The notes beneath the pieces are model-generated. The model saw only the letters and a list, made by a program, of their open reading frames with translations. It did not search any database and was not told the DNA's origin. A stretch of DNA of 64,000 nt from Hymenobacter pini (GTDB lineage: Bacteria; Bacteroidota; Bacteroidia; Cytophagales; Hymenobacteraceae). The DNA is taken from positions 1-64,000 of the forward strand of contig NZ_JAIZZH010000001.1 in assembly GCF_020421205.1 (NCBI RefSeq). The letters are read 5' to 3'. The translations under genes and the position numbers were made by a program. Below are positions 18,441-27,309 of this stretch, in pieces. Each line of letters opens with the position of its first letter. Position 1 is the first letter of the stretch.

Positions 18441-19583
18441 ATGGCAACGAAGCGAGATTATTACGAGGTGTTGGGCGTAGCCAAAACAGCCTCCGGCGAC
18501 GAGCTGAAGTCGGCGTACCGGAAGCTGGCTATCAAGTATCACCCCGATAAAAACCCTGACGACCCCTCGGCGGAGGATAAATTCAAGGAGGCTGCCGAGG
18601 CCTACGAAATCCTCAGCGACCAGGACAAGCGTGCCCGCTACGACCGGTTTGGTCACCAAGGCGTGGGCGGCGGTGGCCAGGGCCCCAGCATGGAGGACAT
18701 CTTCAGCCACTTTGGCGACATCTTCGGGGGCGGCGGAGGCGGCTTCGAGAGCTTTTTCGGGGGCGGTGGCCGCGGCCAGGGCCGGCGCGTGCGCAAGGGC
18801 TCCAACCTACGCATCAAGCTGAAGCTGGACCTGGAGGAAGTAGCCAACGGCGTCGAGAAAAAAATTAAGGTGAAGCGCTACGTAGCCTGCAACACCTGCT
18901 CTGGCACCGGTGCCAAGAATGGCACCGACCTCAAAACCTGCGGCACCTGCCAGGGCCAGGGCCAGGTGAAGCGTGTGGTGAATACCATGCTGGGCCAGAT
19001 GGTGAGTGCCAGCACCTGCCCCACCTGCGACGGCGAAGGCAAAGTGGTAACCAGCAAGTGCGACGTATGCCACGGCGACGGCCGCCAGCTGCACGAGGAA
19101 GTAATTCCCATTAACATCCCGGCCGGTGTAGCCGAGGGTATGCAGCTCAGCATGAACGGCAAAGGCAACTTCCCGGAGCGCGGCGGCGTGCCCGGCGACC
19201 TGCTCATTCAGATTGAGGAGGAGCCGCACGAGTCGCTGAAGCGCGACGGCAACAACGTCATGTTCGAGCAGTATATTTCGTTTGTGGATGCTGCTCTGGG
19301 TGCCAGCATTGAGGTGCCCACCATTGAGGGCAAGGTGAAGATTAAGGTGGAGCCGGGTACCCAGCCGGGCAAAATCCTGCGTCTGCGCGGCAAGGGCATC
19401 AAGGACATTAACGGTTATGGCCGCGGCGACCAGCTGATTCATCTGAGCGTGTGGACGCCCAAAAACGTGACCAGCGAAGAGCGGGAGCTACTGGAAAAAC
19501 TCCGCGACGCCCGCAACTTCACGCCCAACCCCGGTAAGAACGAGAAAGGCTTCTTCGAGAAGGTGAAGGAGTATTTCCAATAA
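18441..19583 (+). CDS. dnaJ: DnaJ (Hsp40) chaperone
   Basis: A 380-residue type I J-protein. The J domain has HPD at residues 34-36, followed by a Gly/Phe-rich linker at about 75-115. Four CxxCxGxG zinc repeats occur in order ([32 protein letters not shown]) from about 152 to 219, and then the C-terminal substrate-binding domains. The whole architecture is intact. It stimulates DnaK ATPase and delivers unfolded clients. It forms a unit with grpE upstream and ends in a clear terminator. Confidence 0.98.
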   Translation: MATKRDYYEVLGVAKTASGDELKSAYRKLAIKYHPDKNPDDPSAEDKFKEAAEAYEILSDQDKRARYDRFGHQGVGGGGQGPSMEDIFSHFGDIFGGGGGGFESFFGGGGRGQGRRVRKGSNLRIKLKLDLEEVANGVEKKIKVKRYVACNTCSGTGAKNGTDLKTCGTCQGQGQVKRVVNTMLGQMVSASTCPTCDGEGKVVTSKCDVCHGDGRQLHEEVIPINIPAGVAEGMQLSMNGKGNFPERGGVPGDLLIQIEEEPHESLKRDGNNVMFEQYISFVDAALGASIEVPTIEGKVKIKVEPGTQPGKILRLRGKGIKDINGYGRGDQLIHLSVWTPKNVTSEERELLEKLRDARNFTPNPGKNEKGFFEKVKEYFQ

Positions 19584-19639
19584 GGACCACTGATTACACG
19601 AATTTTGCGCGGATTCCGCGGATTTTGTGGACGCTTCTT

Positions 19640-19674
19640 GCCCGCTCTCCTGTACAGGGGAGCGGGCTTTTTTT
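19640..19674 (+). terminator. Rho-independent terminator after dnaJ
   Basis: GCCCGCTCTCC pairs with GGGGAGCGGGC around TGTACA and is followed by seven Ts. It lies 57 bases after the dnaJ stop codon and before the ECF sigma gene. Confidence 0.88.
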
Positions 19675-19761
19675 GTGCTGATACCGGGCCGTAAGTTTTT
19701 TTGCCGTCGGCTGTAATGCCGAGGCGCATCTCCCGATATATGCAGCAAATATTCCCACCGT

Positions 19762-20259
19762 ATGCCTGCCGCGTCCCCGGATTTTCTGCGCCTGCTGAAT
19801 GAGCACCAGCCCTTGCTGCGCCGCGTGGCCCGCCTGTACTGCGCCGATGCCGATGACCGGCAGGATTTGTACCAGGAGATAGTACTGCAGCTGTGGCGGG
19901 CGTGGCCGCAGTATCGGCCAGGGGCGGCCAAAATCAGCACGTGGCTATACCGGGTAGCCCTGAATGTAGCCATTACTGACCTGCGCCGCCGCACCCGCGC
20001 CCCCACCCGCCTCAGCGAAGCCGGGCCACCCGAGCTACCTGCTCCGCCCCCCGACGGCCCCGATGCCGACGACCTGGCCCAACTCTACCGGGCCATTGAG
20101 CGGCTCTCTCAGGTTGAAAAGGCCTTTGTGCTGCTGTACCTGGAGGAGCGCACCTACGAGGAAATGGCCGATATCCTCGGCATCACCCAGAATAATGTGC
20201 GTGTGAAAATGCACCGCGTGCAGGATAAGCTTCGCCAACTACTTCCCCTCGTTGCCTGA
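19762..20259 (+). CDS. ECF-type RNA polymerase sigma factor
   Basis: A 165-residue sigma-70 family protein with region 2 at about 20-85 (DLYQEIVLQLWRAWPQ, then STWLYRVALNVAITDLRRR) and region 4 at about 112-160 (LSQVEKAFVLLYLEERTYEEMA, with the HTH TQNNVRVKMHR). Region 3 is replaced by a Pro-rich linker, as in ECF sigmas. Its stop codon overlaps the start of the next gene by one base, the usual arrangement for a sigma and its membrane regulator. Target promoters are unknown. Confidence 0.93.
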   Translation: MPAASPDFLRLLNEHQPLLRRVARLYCADADDRQDLYQEIVLQLWRAWPQYRPGAAKISTWLYRVALNVAITDLRRRTRAPTRLSEAGPPELPAPPPDGPDADDLAQLYRAIERLSQVEKAFVLLYLEERTYEEMADILGITQNNVRVKMHRVQDKLRQLLPLVA

Positions 20260-20903
20260 TGGAACTCGATGATTTTCGCCGGAAGTGGCAAGCTCCCGCT
20301 GCCGTTCCCCCCACTGATATTTTCACCACCGAGCAAACCCTACGTGCTATGCTGGCTTCCTCTACATCTACCAACCCGCTACTCCGGCTAAGAAAAAACG
20401 CCTCGAAAGAGCTTAGCTGGGTAATAGTGGTCTTTTTCCTGAACGGATTCAATGCCTTGGTTTTTGCCCGGCACTCAGTGAGCCTGCAACGGTTTGTGGT
20501 GGGTGTGCTGATGATGCTGGTTGTGGTGGGGGTAATTGTGTACCGACGTCTGCAGGTTATCAAGGAAATGCAGCACCAGAATGATAATCTGTACAGCTTT
20601 CTAAAAACCCGGATTTCCAGATTCCGCCGACTGATGCGCCTGCACGATTATGTGGGGTTGACATTCCTGGTAATGCTCACCATCACCGTGTTAGTTGTTC
20701 GGTCGGGGGATGTGCTGGAGTACCTGAATCCTGCGCAGGATGCCTGGAACTGGCATCTGGCCGTTGCACTAGGTATAGGTGCGGTGGTGGTGGCGGTAAT
20801 ATGGGCCAGCTACGTGTGGGGTAAGAAAGAGCACCAGCGCCGCTACGGCCAGCACCTTGACCAGCTGGAAGCGGCCCTGCGCGAGTTGGAAACGGTGGAG
20901 TAA
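20259..20903 (+). CDS. Four-helix membrane protein coupled to the ECF sigma factor (putative anti-sigma)
   Basis: A 214-residue protein. A short cytosolic N-terminus (MELDDFRRKWQAP) is followed by hydrophobic helices at about 52-72, 78-97, 128-147 and 163-185 and a charged C-terminus. Translation overlaps the sigma gene by one base, so stoichiometric production is likely. Position suggests it senses an envelope signal and restrains the sigma. It shows no zinc anti-sigma motif and no FecR-like domain, so the anti-sigma role is inferred from genomic context only. Confidence 0.65.
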   Translation: MELDDFRRKWQAPAAVPPTDIFTTEQTLRAMLASSTSTNPLLRLRKNASKELSWVIVVFFLNGFNALVFARHSVSLQRFVVGVLMMLVVVGVIVYRRLQVIKEMQHQNDNLYSFLKTRISRFRRLMRLHDYVGLTFLVMLTITVLVVRSGDVLEYLNPAQDAWNWHLAVALGIGAVVVAVIWASYVWGKKEHQRRYGQHLDQLEAALRELETVE

Positions 20904-21026
20904 CTCCCGTTCGGGTACCGGTTCCGACAGTTCAGGCCACTTAACTGCCGGTTCGTTGGATTTTCCTGGTCCTCTTTATTCGGTTCCTGTAATATTACAT
21001 CAACAACCACTAGGTCTTTCTGCGCT

Positions 21027-21983
21027 GTGAAAACTCCTATTCTTGAAGTCCGTGACGTGCGTAAGCAGTACGCCGCCCACACCGCCCTCGACGGCGTAAG
21101 CCTCTCAGTGCCGGAGGGCTCCATCTTCGGCTTGTTGGGCCCCAATGGGGCCGGTAAAACCTCGCTTATCCGCATTATCACTCAAATTACCGGGGCTGAT
21201 GCGGGCGAGGTACTGTTCCGGGGCGAAAAGCTCAATCCCAGCCATATTGGCCGCATTGGCTACCTACCCGAGGAGCGGGGGCTCTACAAGAAAATGAAGG
21301 TAGGGGAGCAGTTGATGTATTTGGCGCAGCTCAAAGGCCTCAGTAAAGACGAAGCCCGCCAGAAAATCAAGCATTGGTTGGAGCGCTTCGACATCAAATC
21401 CTGGTCGGAGAAGAACATTGAAGACCTGAGCAAGGGCATGCAGCAGAAGGTGCAGTTTATTGCCACTGTGGTGCACGACCCCGAGTTGGTGATTCTGGAT
21501 GAGCCTTTCTCCGGCTTCGACCCCATCAACGCCAATCTGCTCAAGGACGAGATTCTGGCCATGCGCGACCGGGGCGCCAGCATCATCTTCTCCACGCACC
21601 GCATGGAGTCGGTGGAGGAAATGTGCGACCATATTGCCCTCATCAACCGCAGCCGCAAGGTGCTGGATGGCCCCGTGCGCCAGGTGCGCGACGCCTACCG
21701 CACCCAGACCTACGAAGTGGAAGGCAAGGGCCGCCCCATGGTGATTCATCCTGATTTTGAGGTGGTAAAGCACCAGGAGCGGGAGAATGGTCACTTCTAT
21801 GACATCATTCGGCTGCATGCCGAGGCCACGCCCAACGATTTGCTACGCTACCTCATTGGGCCGGGCAACGTGGAGGTGCACGCCTTCCGGGAACTGGTGC
21901 CCAGTATCAACGACATCTTCATCAGGCGGGTGCGCGAAACCCAGCCCGATTACGTGCCCGAAACCGACGGGGCCCTGGTGTAA
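21027..21983 (+). CDS. ABC transporter ATP-binding protein (NatA-like)
   Basis: A 318-residue ATPase subunit. Walker A GPNGAGKTS is at about residues 37-45, signature LSKGMQQKV near 135, and Walker B LVILDEPFSGFD near 155, with a switch His in STHRMES. A C-terminal extension of about 90 residues resembles the DUF4162-like tail found in NatA-type ABC-2 exporters. The permease gene lies 43 bases downstream. Together they form an ABC-2 type exporter; a Na+ or drug substrate is suggested only by family resemblance. Confidence 0.93.
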   Translation: MKTPILEVRDVRKQYAAHTALDGVSLSVPEGSIFGLLGPNGAGKTSLIRIITQITGADAGEVLFRGEKLNPSHIGRIGYLPEERGLYKKMKVGEQLMYLAQLKGLSKDEARQKIKHWLERFDIKSWSEKNIEDLSKGMQQKVQFIATVVHDPELVILDEPFSGFDPINANLLKDEILAMRDRGASIIFSTHRMESVEEMCDHIALINRSRKVLDGPVRQVRDAYRTQTYEVEGKGRPMVIHPDFEVVKHQERENGHFYDIIRLHAEATPNDLLRYLIGPGNVEVHAFRELVPSINDIFIRRVRETQPDYVPETDGALV

Positions 21984-22026
21984 CCGGGCCAGCTAAGTCT
22001 ATTATTCCCCGAAACTCTCCTGTAGT

Positions 22027-23361
22027 ATGTCGAAAACCTGGTTGATTGCGCAGCGCGAATACCTCACGCGGGTGCGCAAAAAGAGCTTTATCATTATGTC
22101 GCTGCTGGGGCCACTGATTACGGCGGCCATCTTCGCCGTGCCGGTGGTTATTGCCATGTACTCCAGCAATGATAAAGTAGTTGCTGTGGCTGATGCCGGC
22201 GGATTGTTTGCCGACAAGCTACCCGATGCTAAGGATGATATACGTTTCACCCGCGTATCCTCAGACTTGCCAGCTGCCAAAGCTGAGTTCAAAAAGGCTA
22301 AGTATGATGCCCTGCTGTATATACCCAAGCTGGACATAGCCAACCCCGATGGCTTTCAGGTATTCTCGCGCAAAGGACTGGGCATGTCGTTACAGCGGGA
22401 TATTGAACGCTCCGTGGAAAACGCCGTGGAAGCCCAGCGTCTCAAAAAGGCCGGCATCGATCAAGCGGTTCTCAACACCATGAAGGCTGATGTGGACCTG
22501 CAGACTATCAGCCTCAGCGACGACGGAGAGCGAAGCTCCAGCACTGGCGTAAGCACGGGGGTAGCCTATGTGTGTGGCTTTCTTATCTACATGTTCATCT
22601 TCATCTACGGCATTCAGATTATGCGCGGGGTGATGGAGGAAAAAACCAACCGCATTGTGGAAGTGGTTATTTCCTCAGTGAAGCCATTTGAGCTGATGAT
22701 GGGCAAAGTGCTGGGTATTGCGGGCGTTGGCTTCACGCAGCTGGCCCTGTGGCTGGTGCTGTCGTTTGGCATTGGCTCGGCTCTGACGGGGTCCATTAGT
22801 CCGGAGAAAATTGTGCAGAACCGCGTAGAACGAGTAAACACCGCCGCTGGTAATACGGCCGTAGTGGTAAAGGATAAGGAGACGAAGAAGGAGGGAAACG
22901 AGTTTGTTCAGGCTCTCAAAAAAGCTGACCTCAACGTGCCGCTCATTGCCGGTTGCTTCCTGTTCTACTTCCTGGGCGGCTACCTGTTCTACGGGGCGTT
23001 GTTTGGGGCCATCGGCTCGGCCGTGGACAGCGAAACCGATACCCAGCAGTTTATGATGCCGGTGACCATGCCGCTGGTGCTCACCTTCGTGGTGGCCCAG
23101 GCCACGCTCACCACCAACCCCAACGGGCAGGTAGCCTTCTGGATGTCGATGATTCCGTTTACCTCGCCCATTGCCATGATGATGCGCCTGCCCTTCGGGG
23201 GCGTGCCCATGTGGCAGCTCGGCCTTTCCATGCTGCTGCTGATTGCTGGGTTCCTGGGCACCATCTGGCTGGCCGGCCGCATCTACCGCGTCGGCATCCT
23301 GATGTACGGCAAGAAAGTGACCTACGGCGAGCTGTCGAAGTGGCTGTTCTATAAAGGCTAG
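22027..23361 (+). CDS. ABC-2 type transporter permease (NatB-like)
   Basis: A 444-residue membrane subunit. The N-terminus (WLIAQREYLTRVRKKSFI) and first helix at about 18-40 are followed by a large extracytoplasmic loop to about 178, then five further hydrophobic helices. A RGVMEEKTNRIVEVVISS segment near 200 is the family hallmark contacting the ATPase. A hydrophilic insertion near 255-290 contains many Lys and Glu. It is probably cotranscribed with the ATP-binding gene upstream. A long palindrome follows the stop codon. Confidence 0.92.
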   Translation: MSKTWLIAQREYLTRVRKKSFIIMSLLGPLITAAIFAVPVVIAMYSSNDKVVAVADAGGLFADKLPDAKDDIRFTRVSSDLPAAKAEFKKAKYDALLYIPKLDIANPDGFQVFSRKGLGMSLQRDIERSVENAVEAQRLKKAGIDQAVLNTMKADVDLQTISLSDDGERSSSTGVSTGVAYVCGFLIYMFIFIYGIQIMRGVMEEKTNRIVEVVISSVKPFELMMGKVLGIAGVGFTQLALWLVLSFGIGSALTGSISPEKIVQNRVERVNTAAGNTAVVVKDKETKKEGNEFVQALKKADLNVPLIAGCFLFYFLGGYLFYGALFGAIGSAVDSETDTQQFMMPVTMPLVLTFVVAQATLTTNPNGQVAFWMSMIPFTSPIAMMMRLPFGGVPMWQLGLSMLLLIAGFLGTIWLAGRIYRVGILMYGKKVTYGELSKWLFYKG

Positions 23362-23366
23362 AACAG

Positions 23367-23465
23367 CACTGCGCCCTCCGCGAAACCACTGCGTCCTCTG
23401 CGGGCTAAGTCGTTGTTACGATTTTAGCCCGCAGAGGACGCAGTGGTTTCGCGGAGGGCGCAGTG
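23367..23465. repeat. Long perfect palindrome, CACTGCGCCCTCCGCGAAACC family
   Basis: Arms of 41 bp at 23367-23407 and 23425-23465 are exact reverse complements around a 17-base loop. It lies between the permease stop (23361) and the ChaN-like start (23478), filling the spacer. A transcript would fold into a very stable hairpin. The motif CTGCGTCCTCTGCGG is, from general knowledge, a dispersed repeat in several bacteria. Confidence 0.92.
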
Positions 23466-23477
23466 TATCTTCGTGGT

Positions 23478-24350
23478 ATGCGCACATCGTTGTTTTTATT
23501 GGCCCTGCTGTTCAGCCTGGCGGTGCAGGCGCAGGACAAACCCGCCTACCGCCTGTTTACGGCCGCCGGCAAACCCACCGGGTATAACCAGATGCTGCAG
23601 GAGCTGGCCCGCGCCGACGTGGTGTTCTTCGGCGAGCAGCACAACGACCCCATCGGGCACTGGCTGGAGCTGCAGCTGACCCGCGACCTGCTGCGGCTGC
23701 GCCAAGGCCGGCTGGTGCTGGGCCTGGAAATGTTTGAGCGCGACGTGCAGCCCCTGGTGGACCAGTACACCACCGGCGAGCTGGACGACAACGCCTTCGA
23801 GGCCGACAGCCGCCCCTGGCCCAACTACGCCACCGACTACCGCCCCCTGCTGCAGTTGGCCCGGCAGCAGAAGTTTCGGGTGGTGGGCACCAATGTGCCG
23901 CGCCGCTACGCCTCGCAGGTGGCCAAGGGCGGGCTCGAAACCCTGGATGCCCTGCCCGCCGCCGAAAAAGCCTGGCTGGCCCCGTTGCCGCTGACGGTGG
24001 ATTTTGCGCTGCCCGGCTACCAGCAGATGGCCGCTATGTTCGGGGCCGATGCGGCCCACTCGGCTGGCACCCGGAACATCATCCAGGCCCAGGCCCTTAA
24101 GGATGCCACCATGGCCTACTTCCTGAACCAGGCCCGCCCCGCCGACCACCTGCTGCTGCACCTCAACGGCAGTTTCCACTCCGACAACCACGACGGCATT
24201 CTGGCCTACCTGCGCCAGCAGAGCCCCAAGCTGAAGGTGCTTACCATCAGCACGGTGCTGCAGGGACAGCTGGATAAGCTGGCGAAAGACAATCAGCAGA
24301 AAGCCGACTTCGTGCTGGTAGTGCCCGAAGACATGACCAAAACGTATTGA
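23478..24350 (+). CDS. ChaN family haem-binding-like secreted protein
   Basis: A 290-residue protein. Residues 1-18 form a signal peptide (LLALLFSLAVQAQ) without a lipobox Cys, so it is periplasmic rather than a lipoprotein. DVVFFGEQHNDP with His55 is the ChaN/PhuW hallmark, followed by LGLEMFERD and a C-terminal LLHLNGSFHSDNH. ChaN proteins bind haem as a dimer and are linked to iron uptake in other bacteria. ATG 23478 is chosen over an in-frame GTG at 23463 inside the palindrome arm. Its neighbours give no further clue. Confidence 0.82.
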   Translation: MRTSLFLLALLFSLAVQAQDKPAYRLFTAAGKPTGYNQMLQELARADVVFFGEQHNDPIGHWLELQLTRDLLRLRQGRLVLGLEMFERDVQPLVDQYTTGELDDNAFEADSRPWPNYATDYRPLLQLARQQKFRVVGTNVPRRYASQVAKGGLETLDALPAAEKAWLAPLPLTVDFALPGYQQMAAMFGADAAHSAGTRNIIQAQALKDATMAYFLNQARPADHLLLHLNGSFHSDNHDGILAYLRQQSPKLKVLTISTVLQGQLDKLAKDNQQKADFVLVVPEDMTKTY

Positions 24351-24366
24351 TGTAAGGACGAAAAGC

Positions 24367-24467
24367 ACGTCATGCAGAGCCGCAGCCGAAGCGTTTCGTG
24401 TGCAGATGTTGTGAAGTCGTTCAGGCATCAGCACACGAAACGCTTCGCCTGCGGCTCTGCATGACGT
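24367..24467. repeat. Long near-perfect palindrome, ACGTCATGCAGAGCCGCAGC family
   Basis: Arms of 37 bp at 24367-24403 and 24431-24467 are reverse complements with one mismatch around a 27-base loop. It fills the spacer between the ChaN-like gene and the unknown gene at 24501. It is a different family from the palindrome at 23367, although the two flank the same gene. Confidence 0.9.
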
Positions 24468-24500
24468 TTCTGTAAAAGCAGCAAGACCCCAAACCACTCC

Positions 24501-25136
24501 ATGATTTCAACTCTCGACCTCACCCAACTGCCCGACGCGGCTACGCTGCAGCGCCTGTGTCAGTCGCTGGCCGCGCTGGATGCCATTAACTCGCCTGAAT
24601 GGGAATACCGCTACTATTCCTATCAACCGGATTGGGGCGAAAATGAGCAGGTACTACAGATGCGTGACGGGCAAGGCGACGAGATGATAGTGCTTTTCCG
24701 CCCCGAAGGCTGCTGCATCAACGGCTTCTTGCATGAGTACGACCAGCCCGATAAAAGCCAGGTAACCCGCGGCCTGCCCGATGCTTTCGAGGAGTTTATG
24801 TTTGGGGAGCCGGTGAACTCCATTGGTACCACCTTCTGCCTGTGGTACACGCCCGCCCACGGCTGGCAAACCGGCGTGGTGGAAAACGAGGACGATGGCT
24901 CGGAGGAGCTGCTCTACATCTTCGACCAAAACCCCGAAACGTACGCCGACTGGGCCAACGAGTACTACCTCGACGAAACCGAGCGGGAGTTATTGGAACC
25001 AGAGGACGTGGCCGCTATTTACCGCCAAGAACCTCTGACCCGCGAAACTGCCCGACGCATGAACAACCAACTGGAAGACTGGCCCCAGCTCGCCGCTGAC
25101 CTCGACGGTATCGGCTACCCGCATCAGGTAAGCTAG
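24501..25136 (+). CDS. Conserved hypothetical acidic protein
   Basis: A 211-residue soluble protein, rich in Glu, Asp, Trp and Tyr, with no signal peptide or membrane segment. Segments such as SPEWEYRYYSYQPDWG, VLFRPEGCCINGF and WYTPAHGWQTGVV look like a compact alpha/beta fold. I do not recognise a family with confidence. It starts directly after a palindrome and is followed by a relict half of the same palindrome family. It may be an immunity or SMI1-like protein by composition, but that is a guess. Confidence 0.65.
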   Translation: MISTLDLTQLPDAATLQRLCQSLAALDAINSPEWEYRYYSYQPDWGENEQVLQMRDGQGDEMIVLFRPEGCCINGFLHEYDQPDKSQVTRGLPDAFEEFMFGEPVNSIGTTFCLWYTPAHGWQTGVVENEDDGSEELLYIFDQNPETYADWANEYYLDETERELLEPEDVAAIYRQEPLTRETARRMNNQLEDWPQLAADLDGIGYPHQVS

Positions 25137-25142
25137 GTTGTA

Positions 25143-25166
25143 AAGCCTCCGGCCTCTGCATGACGG
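25143..25166. repeat. Relict half of the TCATGCAGAG-type palindrome
   Basis: The stretch contains GGCCTCTGCATGACGG, close to the end of the right arm at 24452-24467 (GCGGCTCTGCATGACG). Only one arm is present, and no matching inverse arm lies nearby. It sits in the 40-base convergent gap before glpD. Confidence 0.4.
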
Positions 25167-25176
25167 TCTGGAGATT

Positions 25177-26763
25177 TCAGGGCAGATAGTGCCGTGCTAC
25201 CTGCTCAAACTCCGCTATCTGCCGTTGCTGCCAGTCGGCCCCAAACCCCAGCTCCTGCGCCAGCAGGGCGGCTACGGTGGGGGCGGCGCGTTGGGCTGCC
25301 CGGGCATCCAGAAACAGCAGCCGTACGCGGCGGGCCAGCACGTCTTCCACGGTGCGGGCCAGTTCGTAGCGAACGGCCCACACCACTTCGGCCTTGGTGA
25401 ATTCCAGCGCAGGGTCGAGCGGCTCGCTCAGCTCCGGGTGCTCCTGCAGCAGCTGGCGCAGGGCGGGCTGGTCGGAGCCGTAGAGGGCGAGGTGGGGGCG
25501 GTCGGGTGGCGTGGGCGCGCCTCCGGCGCCGTGGATGGGCAGCGTGGCGGTGCGGCTGGGGGCATCGGGGAGTTTGCCCAGGGCAATGAGGCGGTCCACT
25601 ACATCCTGGCCCATGCGGCGGTAGGTGGTCCACTTGCCGCCCGTAATGGTGAGCAGGCCGGTATCGGAAACCAGGATTTTGTGGCTGCGGGAAATTTCCT
25701 TGGTTGGGGCTGAGTCGTGTTGCGGGGCGGCCAACGGGCGCAGGCCGGCAAACAGGCTCAGTATGTCCTCACGCCGGGGCGGGCGGGTCAGGTAGCGGCC
25801 GGCGGTGCGCAGCACGAAGTCTATTTCCGCTTCCAGGGCCCGGGGCTCTTCCAGGGTTTCGGATAGCGGGGTATCGGTAGTGCCCACCACTACGCGGCCG
25901 TGCCAGGGCACGGCAAACAGCACCCGCCCGTCGTCAGTTTTCGGAATCATCAGGGCATCCGGACCCGGCAGAAACGACTTGTCCAGCACCAAGTGAATGC
26001 CCTGGCTGGGCCGCACCAGCGGGGCGGTACCGGGCGCATCGAGCTGCCGGATGGTATCCACGAACACGCCGGTGGCATTTACCACGGCTTTGCTGCGCAC
26101 TTCGTAGGTGTGGCCGGTTTCCTGGTCCACGGCCCGCACGCCGGCTACCTGGCCTTTGCCAGTCTTCAGCAGACCGGTTACGGCCATGTGGTTGAGCAGA
26201 GTGCCGCCCAACTCAATACCCGTCTGGGCCAGATTCACGGCCAGACGGGCATCGTCGAACTGCCCGTCGTGGTACACCACGCCGCCGCGCAGGCCCTCGG
26301 GTTTGATGGTGCTGAGGCGGTGCAGGGTTTCCGATTTGCCAATGTGCCGGGCCGCGCCCAGACTTAGTTTACCCGACAACAGGTCGTACAGCTTCAGGCC
26401 GAGCGTGTAATACGGTCCGCTCCACCAGTCGTAGCTCGGGATGATGAATGACTGGTTCTGGCAGAGGTGGGGGGCATTTTTTAGCAGCAAACCCCGCTCA
26501 TGCAACGCCTCACGCACCAGCCCGATGTCGCCCTGGGCCAGGTACCGCACGCCGCCGTGCACCAGCTTGGTGCTTCGGCTGCTGGTGCCCTTGGCAAAAT
26601 CGTGGCGCTCCAGCAGCAGCGTTTTATAGCCCCGGCTCAGGCCGTCGAGGGCCACGCCCAGCCCCGTGGCCCCGCCGCCTATCACAATGAGGTCCCAAAG
26701 CTGGGGCGAATCAAGTTTTCGGAGCAGGGTTTTGCGCTGGAAGGGCAGGGTAGGCGGGAGCAT
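25177..26763 (-). CDS. glpD: FAD-dependent glycerol-3-phosphate dehydrogenase
   Basis: A 528-residue flavoprotein oxidising sn-glycerol-3-phosphate to dihydroxyacetone phosphate with electrons passed to quinone. The FAD dinucleotide fold IVIGGGATGLG is at about 26-36. RSTKLVHGGVRYL near 75, the DGRVLFAVPWHG region and TGGKWTTYRRM near 375 are family hallmarks. The C-terminal domain after about 400 is the GlpO/GlpD C-terminal helical domain. ATG 26763 (MLPPTLP) is chosen because longer starts lack similarity. glpK and glpF are not adjacent. The divergent GNAT gene starts 80 bases away. Confidence 0.95.
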   Translation of the reverse strand: MLPPTLPFQRKTLLRKLDSPQLWDLIVIGGGATGLGVALDGLSRGYKTLLLERHDFAKGTSSRSTKLVHGGVRYLAQGDIGLVREALHERGLLLKNAPHLCQNQSFIIPSYDWWSGPYYTLGLKLYDLLSGKLSLGAARHIGKSETLHRLSTIKPEGLRGGVVYHDGQFDDARLAVNLAQTGIELGGTLLNHMAVTGLLKTGKGQVAGVRAVDQETGHTYEVRSKAVVNATGVFVDTIRQLDAPGTAPLVRPSQGIHLVLDKSFLPGPDALMIPKTDDGRVLFAVPWHGRVVVGTTDTPLSETLEEPRALEAEIDFVLRTAGRYLTRPPRREDILSLFAGLRPLAAPQHDSAPTKEISRSHKILVSDTGLLTITGGKWTTYRRMGQDVVDRLIALGKLPDAPSRTATLPIHGAGGAPTPPDRPHLALYGSDQPALRQLLQEHPELSEPLDPALEFTKAEVVWAVRYELARTVEDVLARRVRLLFLDARAAQRAAPTVAALLAQELGFGADWQQRQIAEFEQVARHYLP

Positions 26764-26842
26764 AGCCGGAAGGTAGGATGGATTCCTCGGAACGGATTGC
26801 GCCGGAAATGGATAATTTTCGGCGCACGTTTCTGAAACCCTT

Positions 26843-27292
26843 ATGCTGTACCGACCAGCCCAACCCGCGGATATTCCGGCCCTAATGGAAGTCCGCTTCG
26901 CCGTGCGCGAAAACGTGCTGCGCAACCGCGCCCTGGTGACGGAAGCCGACTGCCTGCACTACCTGACCGAGCGGGGCCGGGGCTGGGTAGCCGAAGAGGC
27001 GGGCCGGGTGGTGGGCTTTGCCATTGCTGATGCGCGGGAACACAGCGTGTGGGCCCTGTTTGTGCATCCTGATTTCGACCGGAAGGGCCTCGGCAAAAAC
27101 CTGCTGCACCAGCTGCTGCGCTGGTATTTCGCGCACACCGACCATCCCATCTGGCTCAGCACCGCGCCCGGCACCCGCGCCGAGGAATTTTACCGCCGCC
27201 AGGGCTGGCAGGACACCGGCCGCACCGCCAGCGGCGAAGTACGGTTTGAATTGACGAAAGAGGAGTGGAGCCGGGTAGAGAACCTTGATTAA
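26843..27292 (+). CDS. GNAT family N-acetyltransferase
   Basis: A 149-residue acetyl-CoA dependent transferase. The core follows GNAT order: YRPAQPADIPALMEVR, then WVAEEAGRVVGFAIAD, ALFVHPDFDRKGLGKNLL (the acetyl-CoA pyrophosphate loop, motif A, at about 73-90), and FYRRQGWQDTG near the end. The substrate is not readable; single-domain GNATs may target small molecules or protein termini. It is divergent from glpD and 17 bases before the DUF4288 gene, probably cotranscribed with it. Confidence 0.9.
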   Translation: MLYRPAQPADIPALMEVRFAVRENVLRNRALVTEADCLHYLTERGRGWVAEEAGRVVGFAIADAREHSVWALFVHPDFDRKGLGKNLLHQLLRWYFAHTDHPIWLSTAPGTRAEEFYRRQGWQDTGRTASGEVRFELTKEEWSRVENLD

Positions 27293-27309
27293 TAGGTAGC
27301 TGGATACTG

